The notes under the pieces are model-generated. The model had not been told where the DNA came from, searched no databases, and saw nothing but the letters and a program-made list of their open reading frames with translations. The position numbers and the translations under genes are program-made. Shown here piece after piece: positions 23,097 through 31,369 of a stretch of DNA of 64,000 nt. Location of the stretch: positions 1,860,001-1,924,000 of the forward strand of contig CAVYXG010000001.1 of assembly GCA_963772375.1 (NCBI GenBank). The letters run 5' to 3'. This stretch comes from DATBHM01 sp963772375 (GTDB taxonomy: Bacteria; Actinomycetota; UBA4738; JACQTL01). Numbering within the stretch: the first letter of the stretch is position 1; every line of letters starts with the position of its first letter.

Positions 23097-24515
23097 CTAC
23101 CTCTTGACGACGATCGTCCCCATCATGCCGTGATCCTCGTGGTTGAGGATATGGCAGTGGTAGACGAACTTCCCGACATAGTCCTCGAAGTCGATCAGGA
23201 TCGTCGCCGAGCCGTGCTTCGGGATGATCACCGTGTCCTGGAACCCGTTCGCGTCGTACGGCTGCCCGTCGATCGCGACCACCTGGAAGTAGTCGATGTG
23301 CATGTGGAACGGGTGCTCCTCCCCGGAGTCGTTGATCAGCCGCCATCGCTCCACGGTTCCGAGCTTCGCGGTGTCGTCGATGCGGTTCGGGTCGTACGTC
23401 CTGCCGTTGATCGTGAAGTTGGGGAACGCGTCCGCGAAGCGCTTCACCACGGTCTTCGCGATGGGCTCGGTCCCGAGGTCGTCCTTCGGGATCAGCCCCG
23501 TCGGGATCGCCACCGGCGTTCGCCGTGCGCCCCGTGAGCGGACCGTGGCGAGCAGGGCGGCGCCGCGCTGGGTCATCGAGCCCTGGTCGTAGGGCAGCGC
23601 CCGCAGCTCGTACGTGCCCGTGGGCGGCCCCTCGACCAGCACGTCGTACCGCTTCCCCGGCGGGAGCACGAGCGAGCCGGTCGTCCACACGTGCCACACC
23701 GGACGCCCGTCCTCGGAGAGCACGTGGAACCGCAGGGGCCCGCCGGGCGTGGCCAACCCCACCTTGTAGAAGAGGTCCGCGCCGATGTTCGCGAAGCGCC
23801 ACATCTGCGTCTGTCCCGGCGCGATGGTGAGGTCGGGCCGGTACAGCGAGTTGACCAGCCGGTCGGTCCTCGTGGACATGCCGGAGTCCGCGACGCGGCC
23901 GTTCTCCACGCGGATGTCGCGGAGCGCGAACAGCTTCTGGGGGACGTGCCGGATGGAGGGCGCCAGGCGTTCGATGTGGCCGACCACGATCATCCCGGAC
24001 AGCCCGCCGAACACCTGCTGCTCGGTGAGGTGGTGCAGGTGGGAGTGGTACCACGCGAGGCCGGGCGGCTCCCTCGCGTCGAGCCGGAAGTCGTACGTGA
24101 GGCGCTGGCCGGGCTGGATCTCCCGGAACACGTTGTCGCCGGTCCCCTGGGGCGTCACGTGGAACCCGTGGAAGTGCAGGTTGGTGGGCTGGTCCAGGTG
24201 GTTCACCAGGGTCACGAGCAGGCGGTCGCCGGGATTGACGTACAGCGTGGGCCCGGTAAACGACCCGTTGTAGACGCGGGCGGTGACCGAGTCGCCGGCC
24301 ACGTCGATGGTCCTGTCCGAGGCCCACAGCGTCGCCCGCAGCACGCCTCCGTGGCTGTGGATGCTGGGGGGCTCGGAGAACGGCCGGCCGGACTGCGGAG
24401 TCCACCGGGAACGCACCACGCCCGCCGCGACCACGGCCGTCAGCAGCACCATGACCACGACACCGAGGCCCAGGCCCGCCGCGGCCCCCCACCGACGCCC
24501 CCCTCGCTCCCCCAT
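23097..24515 (-). CDS. Multicopper oxidase (three cupredoxin domains)
   Basis: 472 residues with an N-terminal membrane anchor/signal (GLGLGVVVMVLLTAVVAAG) and three cupredoxin domains. All four copper-ligand clusters are present: NLHFHGFHV, WYHSHLHHLTEQQ, HPFHMHIDYFQ and YHCHILNHEDHGMM (type 1 Cys, His and Met). Oxidises phenols, metals or Cu(I) at the outer face; Met-rich insertions typical of CueO are absent. SD AAGGAA before the ATG at 24515; the longer open frame upstream lacks similarity. Convergent with the rhodanese gene. Confidence 0.95.
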   Translation of the reverse strand: MGERGGRRWGAAAGLGLGVVVMVLLTAVVAAGVVRSRWTPQSGRPFSEPPSIHSHGGVLRATLWASDRTIDVAGDSVTARVYNGSFTGPTLYVNPGDRLLVTLVNHLDQPTNLHFHGFHVTPQGTGDNVFREIQPGQRLTYDFRLDAREPPGLAWYHSHLHHLTEQQVFGGLSGMIVVGHIERLAPSIRHVPQKLFALRDIRVENGRVADSGMSTRTDRLVNSLYRPDLTIAPGQTQMWRFANIGADLFYKVGLATPGGPLRFHVLSEDGRPVWHVWTTGSLVLPPGKRYDVLVEGPPTGTYELRALPYDQGSMTQRGAALLATVRSRGARRTPVAIPTGLIPKDDLGTEPIAKTVVKRFADAFPNFTINGRTYDPNRIDDTAKLGTVERWRLINDSGEEHPFHMHIDYFQVVAIDGQPYDANGFQDTVIIPKHGSATILIDFEDYVGKFVYHCHILNHEDHGMMGTIVVKR

Positions 24516-24604
24516 TCCCGTTCCTTCCGATCCGAACGCCGACCGAGGGTATCGGAGCGGCCCCGGTGCCGCCCAGGAAGGCAACCGGCTGTGCCGGCCC
24601 CCGG

Positions 24605-25582
24605 TCAGTCGGAGCGGCCCGCCACCAGCGACGCGAACCGCTCCGGCGACACGTTGCCGCCCGAGACGACCACCCCCACGCGGCGGCCCTCGACGTCGGG
24701 GACCCGCCCCGCGAGCAGGGCCGCGACGCCGGCGGCGCCGCTCGGCTCGGCCACGACCTTGGTCCGTTCGAACAGGAAGGCCATCGCCTCGACCAGCTCC
24801 TCGTCGCTCACCGTGACCACCGCCTCGAGCAGGTCGCGGTTGACCGGGAACGTCAGCTCGCCCGGCGTGTCCACCTGCAGACCGTCGGCGATCGTCCTCG
24901 GCACGGCGTCGAGCCGAACGCGTTCGCCGGCCGCGAGCGACCGCCGGGTGTCGTCCCCGGCCGCCGGTTCGACGCCGACGACGCGGGCGTCCGGGTTGGT
25001 CGCGCGGACGGCAGTGCCGCACCCTGCGATGAGGCCGCCGCCGCTCACCGGCGTGACCAGCACGTCGACGGGTCCGGCGTCCTCGGCCAGTTCGAGGGCG
25101 GCCGTTCCCTGGCCGGCCATGACGTCGAGGTCGTCGTACGGGGGGACGAGCGTCAGGCCCCGGTCCCGGGCGAGCGCGGCGCCGATCTCGGCGCGGTCCT
25201 CCCGGTACCGGTCGTAGGGCACGACCTCGGCCCCGTAGCCACGCGTGGCGGCGACCTTCTCGGACGGAGCGTCCTCGGGCATCACGATCACCGCCGGCGC
25301 TCCGACCAGCGAGGCGGCGAGCGCGACCGCCTGGGCGTGGTTCCCCGACGAGTAGGCGACGACGCCGCTCCGCCGCTCGTCGGCGTTCAGCAGGGAGATG
25401 CGCGAGTACGCGCCCCGGAACTTGAACGAACCCGACCGCTGGAACGGCTCCATCTTGAGGAGCACGGTCGCGCCCGTGACCGCGTCGAGCGTCGACGAGG
25501 TGACGACCGGGGTGCGGTGGGCGGCGCCGCGCAGGCGCTCGGCGGCCGCGCGGATGCGGTCGGGATCGAGCCCTGCGCTCAG
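24605..25582 (-). CDS. PLP-dependent threonine/serine dehydratase-like enzyme
   Basis: About 325 residues, fold type II PLP enzyme. Motifs: HRTPVVTSSTLD, KMEPFQRSGSFKFRGAYSRI (Schiff-base Lys in SFKFRGA), AYSSGNHAQAVALAASL (Asn of the asparagine loop), VTPVSGGGLIAGCGTAV (Gly-rich phosphate cradle), and VVSGGNVSPERF at the end. Catabolic-type threonine dehydratase without ACT domain, or serine racemase-like. The start is unclear: no ATG, GTG or TTG lies in frame between the family N-terminus and the stop of the upstream small gene; CTG at 25582 would overlap that stop as CTGA and is used here. Confidence 0.88.
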   Translation of the reverse strand: MSAGLDPDRIRAAAERLRGAAHRTPVVTSSTLDAVTGATVLLKMEPFQRSGSFKFRGAYSRISLLNADERRSGVVAYSSGNHAQAVALAASLVGAPAVIVMPEDAPSEKVAATRGYGAEVVPYDRYREDRAEIGAALARDRGLTLVPPYDDLDVMAGQGTAALELAEDAGPVDVLVTPVSGGGLIAGCGTAVRATNPDARVVGVEPAAGDDTRRSLAAGERVRLDAVPRTIADGLQVDTPGELTFPVNRDLLEAVVTVSDEELVEAMAFLFERTKVVAEPSGAAGVAALLAGRVPDVEGRRVGVVVSGGNVSPERFASLVAGRSD

Positions 25583-25704
25583 GACGGGCTCATCGACGAG
25601 GAGGAGGCGGTCCCCCGCTTCGTCTTCTTGGCGGCCCGCTTCTCCTTGAGGTTGTGCTGTGCCTTCTTCTTGTCCGTCTTCTGGCCCTTGTCCTTGTTCG
25701 CCAC
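25579..25704 (-). CDS. Small lysine-rich protein, 41 residues
   Basis: GTG at 25704 with a strong SD (GGAGGAGG) opens a 41-codon frame: ANKDKGQKTDKKKAQHNLKE, then KRAAKKTKRG and a Ser-rich end, TGA at 25579. Similar short Lys-rich 'KEKRAAKK' proteins are common hypothetical proteins in Actinobacteria; nucleic-acid binding is plausible but not shown. It overlaps the first codon of the dehydratase gene, so the two are probably translationally coupled. Confidence 0.7.
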   Translation of the reverse strand: MANKDKGQKTDKKKAQHNLKEKRAAKKTKRGTASSSSMSPS

Positions 25705-25788
25705 CGTCGCCTCCTCCGGGTTCGAACGAGATTGTAGGCGGCGCCCACGGGGGGCGCGGAACCCAGGGCCGTGCCACACTGGCCCGCC

Positions 25789-26364
25789 GTGGAGGCGAAG
25801 GTCACGGCGATCGTGCTGGCGGCCGGCGAGGCCAGGCGGTTCGGCTCGGCGAAGCAGCTGGCCAGCGTGGGGGGACGGACCCTCGTCCAGCTCGCGATCG
25901 ACGCGGCGTCGGCCGCCGGCGAGGTCGTCGTGGTGCTCGGCGCGCGGGCCGACGACATCGAGCCCACCCTGTCGCTGCCGCCCGGCGCGCGCACCGTTCG
26001 GAACCCGGAGTTCGCCGACGGGCAGTCCACCTCGCTGCGGGCCGGTGTGACGGCCGTCGGACCCGACGTCGCCGCCGTGGTCGTGGTCCTGGCCGACCAG
26101 CCGGGGGTGACGAGCGACGACGTCCGAACCGTCATCGGCGCATACCGGGCGACGGGCGCGCCGCTCGTGCGGGCGTCCTACCGCGGTGTCCCCGGCCACC
26201 CGGTGCTGATCGCCCGGACGCTGTTCCCCGAGACGATCGCGGAGACCGGGGACCGCGGAGCGCGCGGCGTGCTGGCCCGCCACGCCGAGCTGATCCACGA
26301 GGTCGCGGTCGACCGCGACCCCCCGGACGACGTCGACAGTCCCGCCGACCTCCCCGCCGGCTGA
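25789..26364 (+). CDS. MocA-like nucleotidyltransferase
   Basis: 191 residues of the MobA/MocA fold: AIVLAAGEARRFGSAKQLASVGGRTLVQLAID (nucleotide-binding LAAGxxxRxG), NPEFADGQSTSLRAGV, VVLADQPGVTSDDV (metal-binding Asp) and GHPVLIARTLF. MocA homologues transfer CMP to molybdopterin; others charge other precursors. The GTG at 25789 agrees with the family N-terminus; the frame begins at a GTG six codons earlier. Divergent from the Lys-rich/dehydratase pair. Confidence 0.88.
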   Translation: MEAKVTAIVLAAGEARRFGSAKQLASVGGRTLVQLAIDAASAAGEVVVVLGARADDIEPTLSLPPGARTVRNPEFADGQSTSLRAGVTAVGPDVAAVVVVLADQPGVTSDDVRTVIGAYRATGAPLVRASYRGVPGHPVLIARTLFPETIAETGDRGARGVLARHAELIHEVAVDRDPPDDVDSPADLPAG

Positions 26365-26366
26365 AG

Positions 26367-26394
26367 CGTTCGCTCCCGCGAGCGGAACGTTTCC
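26367..26394 (+). terminator. Terminator-like hairpin after the MocA-like gene
   Basis: CGTTCGCTC (26367-26375) pairs with GAGCGGAACG (26380-26389, one bulged base), followed by TTTCC. Confidence 0.5.
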
Positions 26395-26432
26395 CGACGA
26401 CGCATCCCTGGGTAACACCGAAGGCAGGGAGG

Positions 26433-26472
26433 GGCGTCCGCGGCGCGCGGCCCGGGTCGAACCCCGGACGCC
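26433..26472 (+). promoter_or_regulatory. Stable hairpin in the 5' region of the oxidase operon
   Basis: GGCGTCCG (26433-26440) pairs perfectly with CGGACGCC (26465-26472), with an inner GGG/CCC stem around TCGAA. It lies about 50 nt before the SD of the upstream micro-ORF. No known riboswitch class is recognised; the loop resembles a tRNA T-loop only by chance. Confidence 0.35.
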
Positions 26473-26520
26473 GCCCCGGGCGGACGGCTATCCGGGCCCG
26501 CAGGAAGGAACGAGCGTCAC

Positions 26521-26586
26521 ATGCGCCGAGTGCCATCACAACGTCGCACCAACGAGGCGGAACGGCAGCCGCCGCGGGCCCGATGA
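26521..26586 (+). CDS. Upstream micro-ORF, 21 residues
   Basis: AAGGAA SD 10 nt before the ATG at 26521, then a 21-codon Arg-rich frame (MRRVPSQRRTNEAERQ...) whose TGA overlaps the ATG of the large oxidase gene (ATGA at 26583-26586). The oxidase ATG has no SD of its own, so its translation may depend on ribosomes finishing this ORF. Could be a coupling ORF or a regulatory leader. Confidence 0.4.
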   Translation: MRRVPSQRRTNEAERQPPRAR

Positions 26587-29516
26587 AGACCGAGGTCCAG
26601 CTCAACGCCCGGGCGCTGGAACACGACCTGGCCCGGGCGCTGCAGGGTGAGGTCCGGTTCTCCGACGGCGACCGCGCGCTGTACGCGACGGACGGTTCGA
26701 ACTACCGGATGCTCCCGATCGGCGTGGTCAACCCGCGTTCGGTCGACGACGTCGTGGCGACCGTCGAGATCTGCCGCGACCACGGCGCGCCGATCGTCAA
26801 CCGCGGCGGCGGCACCAGCCTGGCCGGGCAGACGTGCAACGTCGCGGTGGTCATCGACGGCGGCAAGCACCTCCGGAGGATCCTCGAGCTCGACCACGGC
26901 GAGGGCTGGGCTCGCGTCCAAGCCGGCGTGGTGCTCGACGACCTCCGCAACCGTGCAGAGGAACACCACCTGACCTTCGCGCCCGACCCCTCGACGCACG
27001 AGTACTGCACGCTCGGGGGCATGATCGGGAACAACTCCTGCGGCGTGCACTCGGTGATGGGCGGCCTCACCGCCGACAACGTGATCGAGCTCGACGTGAT
27101 CACCGCCGACGGCACGCGGATGACGCTGGGGCGGGTCGACGACGACGAGGAGCTCCAGCGGATCATCGACGGAGGGGGCCGGCGGGGCGAGATCCATTCG
27201 CGCCTCCGCGACCTCCGCGGCCGCTACGCCGACCTGATCCGGGAGCGGTTCCCCGACATCCCCCGGCGCGTGAGCGGCTACAACCTGCCGAACCTGTTGC
27301 CCGAGAACGGATTCGACCTCGCGAAGTCGGTCGTCGGCAGCGAGAGCACGCTGGTCACGATCCTCGAGGCGAAGGTCCGGCTGGTGCACTCGCCGCCGGC
27401 CCGTTCGCTGCTGGTGCTGGGGTTCCCCGATGTGTACGAGGCGGCGGACGCCGTCATGCAGGTCATGGAGTTCGGCCCGATCGGGCTCGAGGGGCTCGAC
27501 GACCGGCTGATCCAGGACATGAGGATCAAGAGGATCCACCCTGAGGACATCGAGCTGCTGCCGGAGGGCAAGGGATGGCTGGTGGCGGAGTTCGGCGGGC
27601 AGTCCAAGGACGAATCGGACGCGGCGGCGAAGCGCTGCATGCAGGCGCTCAGGAAGACGGCGAAGTCGCTGAAGCTCTACGACGACCCGGAGACCGAGGC
27701 CAAGATCTGGGAGGTCCGGGAGTCGGGACTCGGCGCGACGGCCCGCATCCCACGCCATCCGGACACGTGGGAGGGGTGGGAGGACTCGGCGGCGCCGCCC
27801 GAGCGGTTCGGCGACTACCTCCGCGACCTCCGGCAGCTGTTCGACCAGTTCGGATACGACGGGTCGTTCTACGGGCACTTCGGGCAGGGCTGCCTGCACA
27901 CGCGGATCGACTTCGACATGGTCACGGCCGAGGGCATCCGCCGGTTCCGGTCGTTCATCGAGAGCGCGGCCGACCTCGTCGTGTCGTACGGGGGGTCGCT
28001 CTCCGGCGAGCACGGCGACGGGCAGTCCCGGGCGGAGTTCCTGCCGAAGATGTTCGGCGACGAGATCGTCGAGGCCTTCCGGGAGTGCAAGACCATCTGG
28101 GACCCCGACGGGCGGATGAATCCCGGCAAGGTCGTGGAGCCCTACGGCCTCACCGAGAACCTCCGCCTGGGGCCCGACTACGCGCCGTGGCACCCCGAGA
28201 CCCACTTCTCCTACCCGGAGGAGGAGGGTGGGGGGTTCGCCCGGGCCACCGCCCGGTGCGTCGGCGTCGGGAAGTGCCGCCGCGAGGACGGGGGGATCAT
28301 GTGCCCCTCGTACATGGTCACCCACGAGGAGAAGGACTCCACGCGGGGGCGCGCCCGGCTGCTGTTCGAGCTGATGAACCAGGACGCGATCGGGCGCAAG
28401 GGGTGGCGCGACGACGCGGTCCTCGACGCGCTCGACCTGTGCCTGTCGTGCAAGGGCTGCAAGACCGACTGCCCGGTGAACGTCGACATGGCCACCTACA
28501 AGGCCGAGTTCCTGTCGCACTACTACGAGGGCCGGCTGCGGCCGCGGACCGCGTACTCGATCGGCCTGATCACGTGGTGGTCGCGGCTGGGCTCGAAGGC
28601 TCCCGGCCTCGCCAACTCCGTGCTGAAGTCGAAGGCGTTGGGCGGGCTGATGAAGCGGCTCGGCGGGATCGCCCCGAAGCGGGAGGCGCCGGAGTTCGCC
28701 CGCCGGACGTTCACGTCGTGGTACCGGAGGCGTTCGAAGCGCGACGAGGACGCGGAGCGCACGCGCCCGGCCGTGATCCTGTGGCCGGACACGTTCAACG
28801 ACCACTTCCACCCGGACACGCTGAAGGCGGCCGTCAAGGTGCTGGAGACGGCGGGGTTCGGCGTGGTGATCCCGCCCCGGCCGCTGTGCTGCGGGCGTCC
28901 GCTGTACGACTTCGGGATGCTCCCCACGGCGAAGAAGCTGCTGGTGCAAATCATGACCTCGCTCCGGCCGGCCATCCGCCGGGGGATCCCGATCGTCGGG
29001 CTGGAGCCGTCCTGCGTGGCGGTGTTCCGCGACGAGCTCAAGAACCTGTTCCCCACCGACCAGGACGCCGACCGCCTGTCCAAGCAGACCTATCTCCTGA
29101 GCGAGTTCCTCGAGAGGTACGCGCCGGGGTTCCGGCCGCCGCCGCTCGACCGCAAAGCCGTGGTGCAGCGCCACTGCCACCACCAGGCGGTGATGGGGTT
29201 CGACGCCGACGAGACGTGGCTGGCGAAGCTCGGGATCGACGCGGACATCCTCGACAGCGGGTGCTGCGGCATGGCGGGGGCGTTCGGGTTCGAGAAGGAC
29301 CACTACGACGTGTCCGTGGCGGCCGGCGAACGGGTCGTGCTGCCGAAGGTTCGCGGGGCGGGCGACGACGTGCTGGTCGTGGCCGACGGGTTCTCGTGCC
29401 GCGAGCAGATCCGCCAGGGGACCGGCAGGCGCGCCTACAACCTGGCCGAGCTGATCGCGATGGCGCTCACGGGCGACGAGGCGAAGGCCGGCGCCGCCGC
29501 GACGCGAAAGGACTGA
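26583..29516 (+). CDS. FAD-binding and Fe-S oxidoreductase (D-lactate/2-hydroxyacid dehydrogenase type)
   Basis: 977 residues, fused GlcD and GlcF-like halves. FAD half: VNRGGGTSLAGQTCN (PCMH FAD loop), DPSTHEYCTLGGMIGNNSCG, NLLPENGFDLAKSVVGSE, and the C-terminal cap GHFGQGCLHTRIDFDM with SGEHGDGQSRAEFLPKMFG. Fe-S half: a first motif CVGVGKCRREDGGIMCPSY, a second LCLSCKGCKTDCPVNVDMA, then two CCG domains (PRPLCCGRPLYDFGML and DSGCCGMAGAFGF). Oxidises a 2-hydroxyacid such as D-lactate to the 2-oxoacid, electrons passing to the quinone pool at the membrane. First main gene of the operon, 6 nt before the ThDP enzyme. Confidence 0.93.
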   Translation: MKTEVQLNARALEHDLARALQGEVRFSDGDRALYATDGSNYRMLPIGVVNPRSVDDVVATVEICRDHGAPIVNRGGGTSLAGQTCNVAVVIDGGKHLRRILELDHGEGWARVQAGVVLDDLRNRAEEHHLTFAPDPSTHEYCTLGGMIGNNSCGVHSVMGGLTADNVIELDVITADGTRMTLGRVDDDEELQRIIDGGGRRGEIHSRLRDLRGRYADLIRERFPDIPRRVSGYNLPNLLPENGFDLAKSVVGSESTLVTILEAKVRLVHSPPARSLLVLGFPDVYEAADAVMQVMEFGPIGLEGLDDRLIQDMRIKRIHPEDIELLPEGKGWLVAEFGGQSKDESDAAAKRCMQALRKTAKSLKLYDDPETEAKIWEVRESGLGATARIPRHPDTWEGWEDSAAPPERFGDYLRDLRQLFDQFGYDGSFYGHFGQGCLHTRIDFDMVTAEGIRRFRSFIESAADLVVSYGGSLSGEHGDGQSRAEFLPKMFGDEIVEAFRECKTIWDPDGRMNPGKVVEPYGLTENLRLGPDYAPWHPETHFSYPEEEGGGFARATARCVGVGKCRREDGGIMCPSYMVTHEEKDSTRGRARLLFELMNQDAIGRKGWRDDAVLDALDLCLSCKGCKTDCPVNVDMATYKAEFLSHYYEGRLRPRTAYSIGLITWWSRLGSKAPGLANSVLKSKALGGLMKRLGGIAPKREAPEFARRTFTSWYRRRSKRDEDAERTRPAVILWPDTFNDHFHPDTLKAAVKVLETAGFGVVIPPRPLCCGRPLYDFGMLPTAKKLLVQIMTSLRPAIRRGIPIVGLEPSCVAVFRDELKNLFPTDQDADRLSKQTYLLSEFLERYAPGFRPPPLDRKAVVQRHCHHQAVMGFDADETWLAKLGIDADILDSGCCGMAGAFGFEKDHYDVSVAAGERVVLPKVRGAGDDVLVVADGFSCREQIRQGTGRRAYNLAELIAMALTGDEAKAGAAATRKD

Positions 29517-29522
29517 TCACGA

Positions 29523-31286
29523 ATGGCGAAGCAAATCGCATCGGAGCTGATGGTGGAACGCCTGGCCGACTGGGGCGTGGACACGGTGTTCGGCCTTCCC
29601 GGCGACGGCATCAACGGGATCATGGAGGGGTTCCGGCGGCACTCCGACCGGATCCGGTTCTTCCTCGTCCACCACGAGGAGGCGGCCGCGTTCATGGCGA
29701 CGGCGTACGCGAAGGCGACCGGCCGCCTGGGGGTGTGCGTCGCGACCAGCGGGCCCGGCGGGCTGCACCTGATGAACGGCCTGTACGACGCGAAGCTCGA
29801 CCACCAGCCCGTGCTGGCAATCACCGGGATGCAGGCCACATCGCAGCTGGGGACCGGGTACCAGCAGGAGGTCCACCTCGACCAGGTGTTCGCCGACCTG
29901 TGCGTCTACAACCAGATGTTCCACGCGCCGGCCTCGATCCCGGCGCTGGTCGACATCGCCGTGCGGAGCGCGATGTCCCGGCGCGGCGTCGCCCACCTGA
30001 CGTTCCCCGTGGACATGCAGGAGGCGGATCCGGCGAGCTCCGGGTACGAGGGCGGCCTCGACACGTCGCGCACGCCGGCCACGGCACCGGTGTTCGACGC
30101 TCCCCACGTCGTGCCGCGCCGCGAGGACCTCGAGAGGGCCGCGGCGGTGCTGAACGAGGGAGAGAAGGTCGTGATCCTCGCGGGGATCGGAGCCCGGCAC
30201 GCCACGGACGAGCTGCTGGCCGCATCCGACCTCCTGGGGGCGCCGGTCATCAAGACCCTCTCCGGGAAGATGGCCGCCCCGGACGACCACCCGAACGTGA
30301 CCGGAGGGCTGGGCCTGCTGGGTACCAAGCCGTCCGAGGAGGCGGTCGACGACTGCGACACGATCTTCATGGTCGGCACGAACTTCCCGTACACGCGCTG
30401 GCTCCCCGTGGAGAAGAAGGCCGTGCAGATCGAGCTCGACCCGGTCCGGCTGGGGAACCGCATCCCGCTCGATGCCGGTCTGGTCGGCGACGCGAAGGAG
30501 ACGCTCGCCGAGCTGCTGCCGCTGGTGCAGCGCAAGGAGGACCGTTCGTTCCTGGAGGGCGCGCAGGACGGGAAGTCGAAGTGGCTGGAGGCGATGGAGG
30601 CCCTGGCGTCGCCCGACCGTGACCCGATCCAGCCGCAGTACCTCGTCTCGCTGATCGACCGCTACGCGAACGACGACGCCATCCTGAACAGCGACTCCGG
30701 GACGATCGCCACGTGGGCGGCCCGGCACTTCACGATCCGCGGCGGGCGGGAGTTCTACCTGTCGGGGAACCTCGCCACGATGGCCCCGGGGCTTCCCTAC
30801 ACGATCGCCCACCAGGTGGCCTTCCCCGGGCGGCAGTGCATCGCGTTCGTCGGGGACGGCGGGTTCGCCATGCTGATGGCGGAGTTCCATTCGGCCGCCT
30901 GGCACCGGCTGCCGATCAAGGTGGTCGTCTGCAACAACGGGCTGCTCGGGCAGATCCTGTGGGAGCAGATGGCGCTCGGGTACCCCGAGTACGGCGTGCG
31001 GTTCCCGACCCACATGGACTTCGCGCCGTGGGCCGAGTCCTGCGGCGGGCTGGGCATCCGGGTGGAGAAGGTGGGCGATCTCGAGCCGGCCGTCCGCGAG
31101 ATGTTCGAACACGACGGGCCGGCGCTCCTCGACGTCGTGGTGAACCCCGACGAGCCGCCCATGCCACCCAAGGTGACGTACGACCAGGCGAAGAAATTCG
31201 CGGAGTCGTTCCTCAAGGGGACGCCGCGCCGGGCCTCGATCACGTCGACCATCGCGCGCGACAAGATCGACCAGCTGAAGGCGTGA
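29523..31286 (+). CDS. Thiamine diphosphate-dependent pyruvate oxidase/dehydrogenase-like enzyme
   Basis: 587 residues with the three-domain ThDP architecture. PYR domain: VDTVFGLPGDGINGIMEGF with the catalytic Glu in HHEEAAAFMA. Central domain: LERAAAVLNEGEKVVILAG. PP domain: GNLATMAPGLPYTIAHQVAFPGRQ, GDGGFAMLMAEF (ThDP-Mg GDG...) and VVCNNGLLGQI. Pattern closest to PoxB (quinone-linked pyruvate oxidase) and related enzymes rather than acetolactate synthase. It would act on pyruvate produced by the preceding hydroxyacid oxidase, a plausible two-step route (inference). No membrane-binding helix of E. coli PoxB type was identified at the C-terminus. Confidence 0.9.
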   Translation: MAKQIASELMVERLADWGVDTVFGLPGDGINGIMEGFRRHSDRIRFFLVHHEEAAAFMATAYAKATGRLGVCVATSGPGGLHLMNGLYDAKLDHQPVLAITGMQATSQLGTGYQQEVHLDQVFADLCVYNQMFHAPASIPALVDIAVRSAMSRRGVAHLTFPVDMQEADPASSGYEGGLDTSRTPATAPVFDAPHVVPRREDLERAAAVLNEGEKVVILAGIGARHATDELLAASDLLGAPVIKTLSGKMAAPDDHPNVTGGLGLLGTKPSEEAVDDCDTIFMVGTNFPYTRWLPVEKKAVQIELDPVRLGNRIPLDAGLVGDAKETLAELLPLVQRKEDRSFLEGAQDGKSKWLEAMEALASPDRDPIQPQYLVSLIDRYANDDAILNSDSGTIATWAARHFTIRGGREFYLSGNLATMAPGLPYTIAHQVAFPGRQCIAFVGDGGFAMLMAEFHSAAWHRLPIKVVVCNNGLLGQILWEQMALGYPEYGVRFPTHMDFAPWAESCGGLGIRVEKVGDLEPAVREMFEHDGPALLDVVVNPDEPPMPPKVTYDQAKKFAESFLKGTPRRASITSTIARDKIDQLKA

Positions 31287-31369
31287 TGGTGGTGGAGACT
31301 GAACACCAGCCCGCCCGGCCGGCGGCCGGCTCGCCTCGCATCACCCTCGTGAACCGGGGTGAGTCGTGA
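31286..31369 (+). CDS. 27-residue coupling ORF between the ThDP and enolase-superfamily genes
   Basis: The ATG overlaps the ThDP stop (TGATG) and the TGA overlaps the next gene's GTG (GTGA), so it exactly bridges the two genes. Reads MVVETEHQPARPAAGSPRIT... No homologue is recognised. Either a true small protein or a reading path that keeps ribosomes on the message to the next start. Confidence 0.4.
   Translation: MVVETEHQPARPAAGSPRITLVNRGES

Noticed and set aside
26445..26475. tRNA-like T-loop (GGGTCGAACCCC)
   Set aside because: No cloverleaf arms fit around it; it is the loop of a hairpin upstream of the oxidase gene.
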